Shown here: piece by piece, positions 5,199-7,778 of the stretch
Layout: each line of letters starts with the position of its first letter
How positions within the stretch are numbered: position 1 is the stretch's first letter
Assembly (NCBI GenBank): GCA_039936235.1
Contig: JBDTIS010000089.1
Span: 1-7,778, forward strand
From: CAHJXF01 sp039936235
Lineage (GTDB): Bacteria; Pseudomonadota; Gammaproteobacteria; Burkholderiales; Burkholderiaceae_D
Reading direction: 5' to 3'
DNA: 7,778 nucleotides
The notes under the pieces: model-generated
The model's input: only the letters and a program-made list of their open reading frames with translations
What the model was told of the DNA's origin: nothing
Database searches by the model: none
Position numbers and translations under genes: made by a program

Positions 5199-7778
5199 CC
5201 GGTCTGCCCGCCGGCGATCTTCTTCAGCCTATACAGCGCGTCGAGCGCGTCGCGTGGCGCGAGCTGGTCCGGATCGAGCGCGGCCAGCGCATCGACGACT
5301 TCAGAGGCAACGGCAAGATCGTCGATCGGGTCGACGGGATCATCCCCGAACGGCACCTCGAACAGATCGCGCTGCGGCTGCGCGTTGCGGGCCGCTTCCT
5401 CGAGCACGCCGAGCTGCTTCTCGGCGCTGCGAATCACGCTGTGCGGCACGCCGGCGAGCCGTGCGACCTGCAGACCGTAGCTGCGGCTCGCCGGCCCTTC
5501 CTCGACCGCGTGCAGGAACACGATCTCGCGGCCGTGCTCGACGGCCGAAAGATGGACGTTCGCGACCGACGGAAATTCATCGGCCAGTCGCGTCAGCTCG
5601 AAGTAGTGGGTCGCAAAGAAGGTCAGCGCCCGGTTGTGTTCGATCAGCCGACGCGCGATCGCCCACGCGAGCGCGAGCCCGTCGAAGGTCGACGTACCCC
5701 GACCCACCTCGTCCATCAGCACCAGGCTGGTCGACGTGGCCTGGTTCAGGATCGCCGCGGCCTCGGTCATCTCGACCATGAAAGTCGAGCGGCCGCCGGC
5801 AAGGTCGTCCGACGCGCCGATCCGCGTGAAGATCGCATCGACCGGTCCGATCACCGCGCGGGTCGCCGGCACGAAGCTGCCACAGTACGCGAGCAGCACG
5901 ATCAGCGCGGTCTGCCGCATGAAGGTCGACTTGCCGCCCATGTTCGGGCCGGTGACGATCAGCATCCGCCGGTCCGGCGACAGGCGGCTGTCGTTCGCGA
6001 TGAAGCGCTCGGTGCCGGCGCGTTCGTTGCACTGGGCCTCGACGACCGGATGCCGCCCTGCCTCGATCTGCAGTCCGGGCTCGGCGACCAGTTCCGGGCG
6101 CACCCAGTTCCACGCGCCGGCACGATCGGCGAACGCGCACAACACGTCGACGGCCGCGATCGCGCGCGCGATCCGCTGCATCCCGTCGATGAACTCGGCA
6201 AGGCGGTCGAGCACCTTCTCGTAGAGGTGCTTCTCACGCGTCAGCGAACGTTCGCGGGCCGACAGCGACTTGTCCTCGAAGGCCTTCAGCTCGGGCGTGA
6301 TGTAACGCTCTGCGTTCTTGGTCGTCTGGCGGCGGCGATAGTCGTCGGGGACCTTGTCGGCCTTGCCGTGCGTCACCTCGATGTAGAAGCCGTGCACCTT
6401 GTTGTATTCGACACGAAGGCTCGCTATGCCGGTGCGCGCGCGCTCGCGCGCCTCGAGCGCGACGAGGAAGGTCCCGGCATCGGTCGACAGCGCACGCAAT
6501 TCGTCGAGCTCCGCATCGTGACCTGTCGCGATCACGCCCCCTTCGCGAACGAGCGTGGCGGGTATATCGGCGATCGCGTCGGCAAGGAGGTCCAGCGCAG
6601 CACGTGGCGTTGCGAGCGCGGCCAGTAGTTCTTCGATGAGGGATAGGGGTTTGACGACCGTCGCCACGGCGACCGGAGCCAGCAGATCGCGCAGGCCGTC
6701 GAGGCGCGTGAAGGCATCGCGCAGGCCGGCGAGGTCGCGCGGCCGTGCGCTCCGTAGTGCGATCCGCGTGGCGATCCGGTCCACGTCGGCCATGCCCGAC
6801 AGCCGCTGCTGCAGCGCCTCGCCATGGGTATCGGCGCCGCGGCGCGTCATCAATGCGTCGACCGCGAGGGCACGCCGCGACGGCTCGCAGCGATCGCGCA
6901 GCGGCTCGTGCAGCCACGACCGCAGCAGCCGGCTGCCCATGTGGGTCGAGCAGACGTCGAGCAGGCCGAACAGTGTCGTAGGGACCGACGTGTCACGCCG
7001 CGTATCCGCATTCGAAAGACTCTCGCTGATCTCCAGGTTGCGGCGCGTGACGCCGTCGATCGAGATGGTCCGGTCCGCGCGTTCGACCGCGACGCTGCGG
7101 ATGTGCGCGAGCGTCCGCGACGGTCCGCCGAGCGCTTTGCCGTCCAAGTCGGCGATCGTGTCGGCGTCGAGCGCCTGCGTCCGGCGCAGATACTTCAGCA
7201 GCGCGCCGGCCGCGCCCAGCGCGAGCGTCTCGTCGACCACGCCGAAGGCGGCGAGATCATTGACGCCGAGGTGGCGGCTCAACGCAAGCTTGCCGGCGTC
7301 CGCGTCGAAGTCATGCAATGGCCAGGGCACCGCGTGCTGCAGCGAGCGTGCCTCGCCACCGGCGTCGTCCTCGCCGACATCGGCGACCAGTATTTCGGCG
7401 GGCCGCAAGCGATCGAGGAGGCGTTCGACCGCTTCGAGCGGACATTCGAGCAAGCGCAGGTCGCCGGACGCGAAGTTCAGCCATGCGAGGCCGGCGAGCT
7501 TCGAGCGGGTCCGTGCGGACCGCCGGATGCTGATGGCGGCGAGCAGCCGGTCTGCCTTGTCCGGCAGCAGTCCGGCGTCCGCTAGCGTGCCGGGCGTGAC
7601 GATGCGTACGACCTGACGCGCGACCGGCCCTTTCGACATGGCCGGATCGCCGATCTGCTCGCAGATCGCGACCGACTCGCCTTGGGCGATCAGCTTCGCG
7701 AGATAGCCGTCGAGCGCATGGAACGGGATGCCCGCCATCGGAATCGGCATGCCGTTGGATTGACCGCGCGCGGTCAAC
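5195..7778 (-). CDS. mutS: DNA mismatch repair protein MutS (N-terminus beyond window)
   Basis: The 861 visible codons of MutS, the ATPase that recognises mismatches and recruits MutL. The first visible residues, LTARGQSNGMPIPMAGIPFH, match E. coli MutS from about residue 65, so the mismatch-contacting Phe-x-Glu loop is outside the window and the apparent start there is an internal TTG. The order is normal: connector domain, lever and core, clamp (VEYNKVHGFYIEV at 456-468; TKNAERYITPELK at 486-498), then the ATPase with Walker A GPNMGGKST (610-618, bases 5924-5950), signature DDLAGGRSTF (657-666), Walker B LVLMDE (685-690), GRGTSTFDG (692-700) and ATHYFELT (722-729). The C-terminal tetramerisation segment DPDQLAPRDALDALYRLKKI (835-854) is present. 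An acidic linker (GDDPVDPIDD) precedes it. All visible catalytic motifs are intact, so this part gives no sign of a mutator allele. The gene probably heads a transcript with the two genes after it. Confidence 0.98.
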   Translation of the reverse strand, partial: LTARGQSNGMPIPMAGIPFHALDGYLAKLIAQGESVAICEQIGDPAMSKGPVARQVVRIVTPGTLADAGLLPDKADRLLAAISIRRSARTRSKLAGLAWLNFASGDLRLLECPLEAVERLLDRLRPAEILVADVGEDDAGGEARSLQHAVPWPLHDFDADAGKLALSRHLGVNDLAAFGVVDETLALGAAGALLKYLRRTQALDADTIADLDGKALGGPSRTLAHIRSVAVERADRTISIDGVTRRNLEISESLSNADTRRDTSVPTTLFGLLDVCSTHMGSRLLRSWLHEPLRDRCEPSRRALAVDALMTRRGADTHGEALQQRLSGMADVDRIATRIALRSARPRDLAGLRDAFTRLDGLRDLLAPVAVATVVKPLSLIEELLAALATPRAALDLLADAIADIPATLVREGGVIATGHDAELDELRALSTDAGTFLVALEARERARTGIASLRVEYNKVHGFYIEVTHGKADKVPDDYRRRQTTKNAERYITPELKAFEDKSLSARERSLTREKHLYEKVLDRLAEFIDGMQRIARAIAAVDVLCAFADRAGAWNWVRPELVAEPGLQIEAGRHPVVEAQCNERAGTERFIANDSRLSPDRRMLIVTGPNMGGKSTFMRQTALIVLLAYCGSFVPATRAVIGPVDAIFTRIGASDDLAGGRSTFMVEMTEAAAILNQATSTSLVLMDEVGRGTSTFDGLALAWAIARRLIEHNRALTFFATHYFELTRLADEFPSVANVHLSAVEHGREIVFLHAVEEGPASRSYGLQVARLAGVPHSVIRSAEKQLGVLEEAARNAQPQRDLFEVPFGDDPVDPIDDLAVASEVVDALAALDPDQLAPRDALDALYRLKKIAGGQTG

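Noticed and set aside
6430..6460. GCGC-rich near-repeat resembling a simple repeat
   Set aside because: It encodes the ordinary Glu/Ala/Arg helix of the MutS clamp region (LEARERARTG) and reflects codon bias.
5117..6628. A 503-codon open frame on the plus strand opposite mutS
   Set aside because: It is antisense to strongly conserved MutS codons, has Arg/Asp/Gly/Val-rich low-information text with no recognisable domain, and is a usual by-product of GC-rich codon bias.
7775..7777. TTG as a start codon for MutS
   Set aside because: The residues there align with an internal part of MutS, about 65 residues from the usual N-terminus; the gene simply runs off the window.

Overview
The window is GC-rich, tightly packed bacterial chromosome. 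Its gene content and protein sequences (a MetR-type regulator, a DUF2946 / TonB receptor / PCuAC copper locus, a MutS with typical proteobacterial motifs, a YihY/BrkB protein) suggest a beta-proteobacterium, most probably Burkholderia or a close relative. That assignment rests on protein resemblance recalled from memory, not on a search. No RNA genes, CRISPR arrays, insertion sequences or integrases are visible, and no gap between genes exceeds 300 bases.

Layout: (1) 1-354, plus strand: the C-terminal third of a LysR-family regulator resembling MetR, cut by the window edge. It converges on the copper locus across an 81-base gap that holds a weak hairpin and T-tract terminator. (2) 436-2631, minus strand, read from high to low coordinates: a small DUF2946 membrane protein, a TonB-dependent receptor gene, and a periplasmic PCuAC copper chaperone. 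This is a known kind of copper-uptake cluster, but here the receptor is a pseudogene. It is about 1.2 kb instead of the roughly 2 kb or more of an intact receptor, it appears to have lost several barrel segments and the conserved end of its plug, and it changes frame near 1200 before a well-preserved C-terminal barrel end. (3) 2746-3084, minus strand: a small, less GC-rich orphan gene for a GrlR-like protein with its own strong ribosome binding site. (4) 3209-7778, minus strand, read from high to low: mutS (its 5' end lies beyond the window), an exported protein whose GTG start overlaps the mutS stop by four bases, and a YihY/BrkB inner-membrane protein 13 bases further on. The spacing indicates one transcript.

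The most interesting points are the exported protein in the mutS operon, which looks like a calcineurin-type metallophosphatase with nearly every metal-binding motif replaced (a candidate pseudoenzyme), and the copper locus, where the two accessory proteins are intact while the outer-membrane receptor has decayed. No wholly new multi-gene system was seen.
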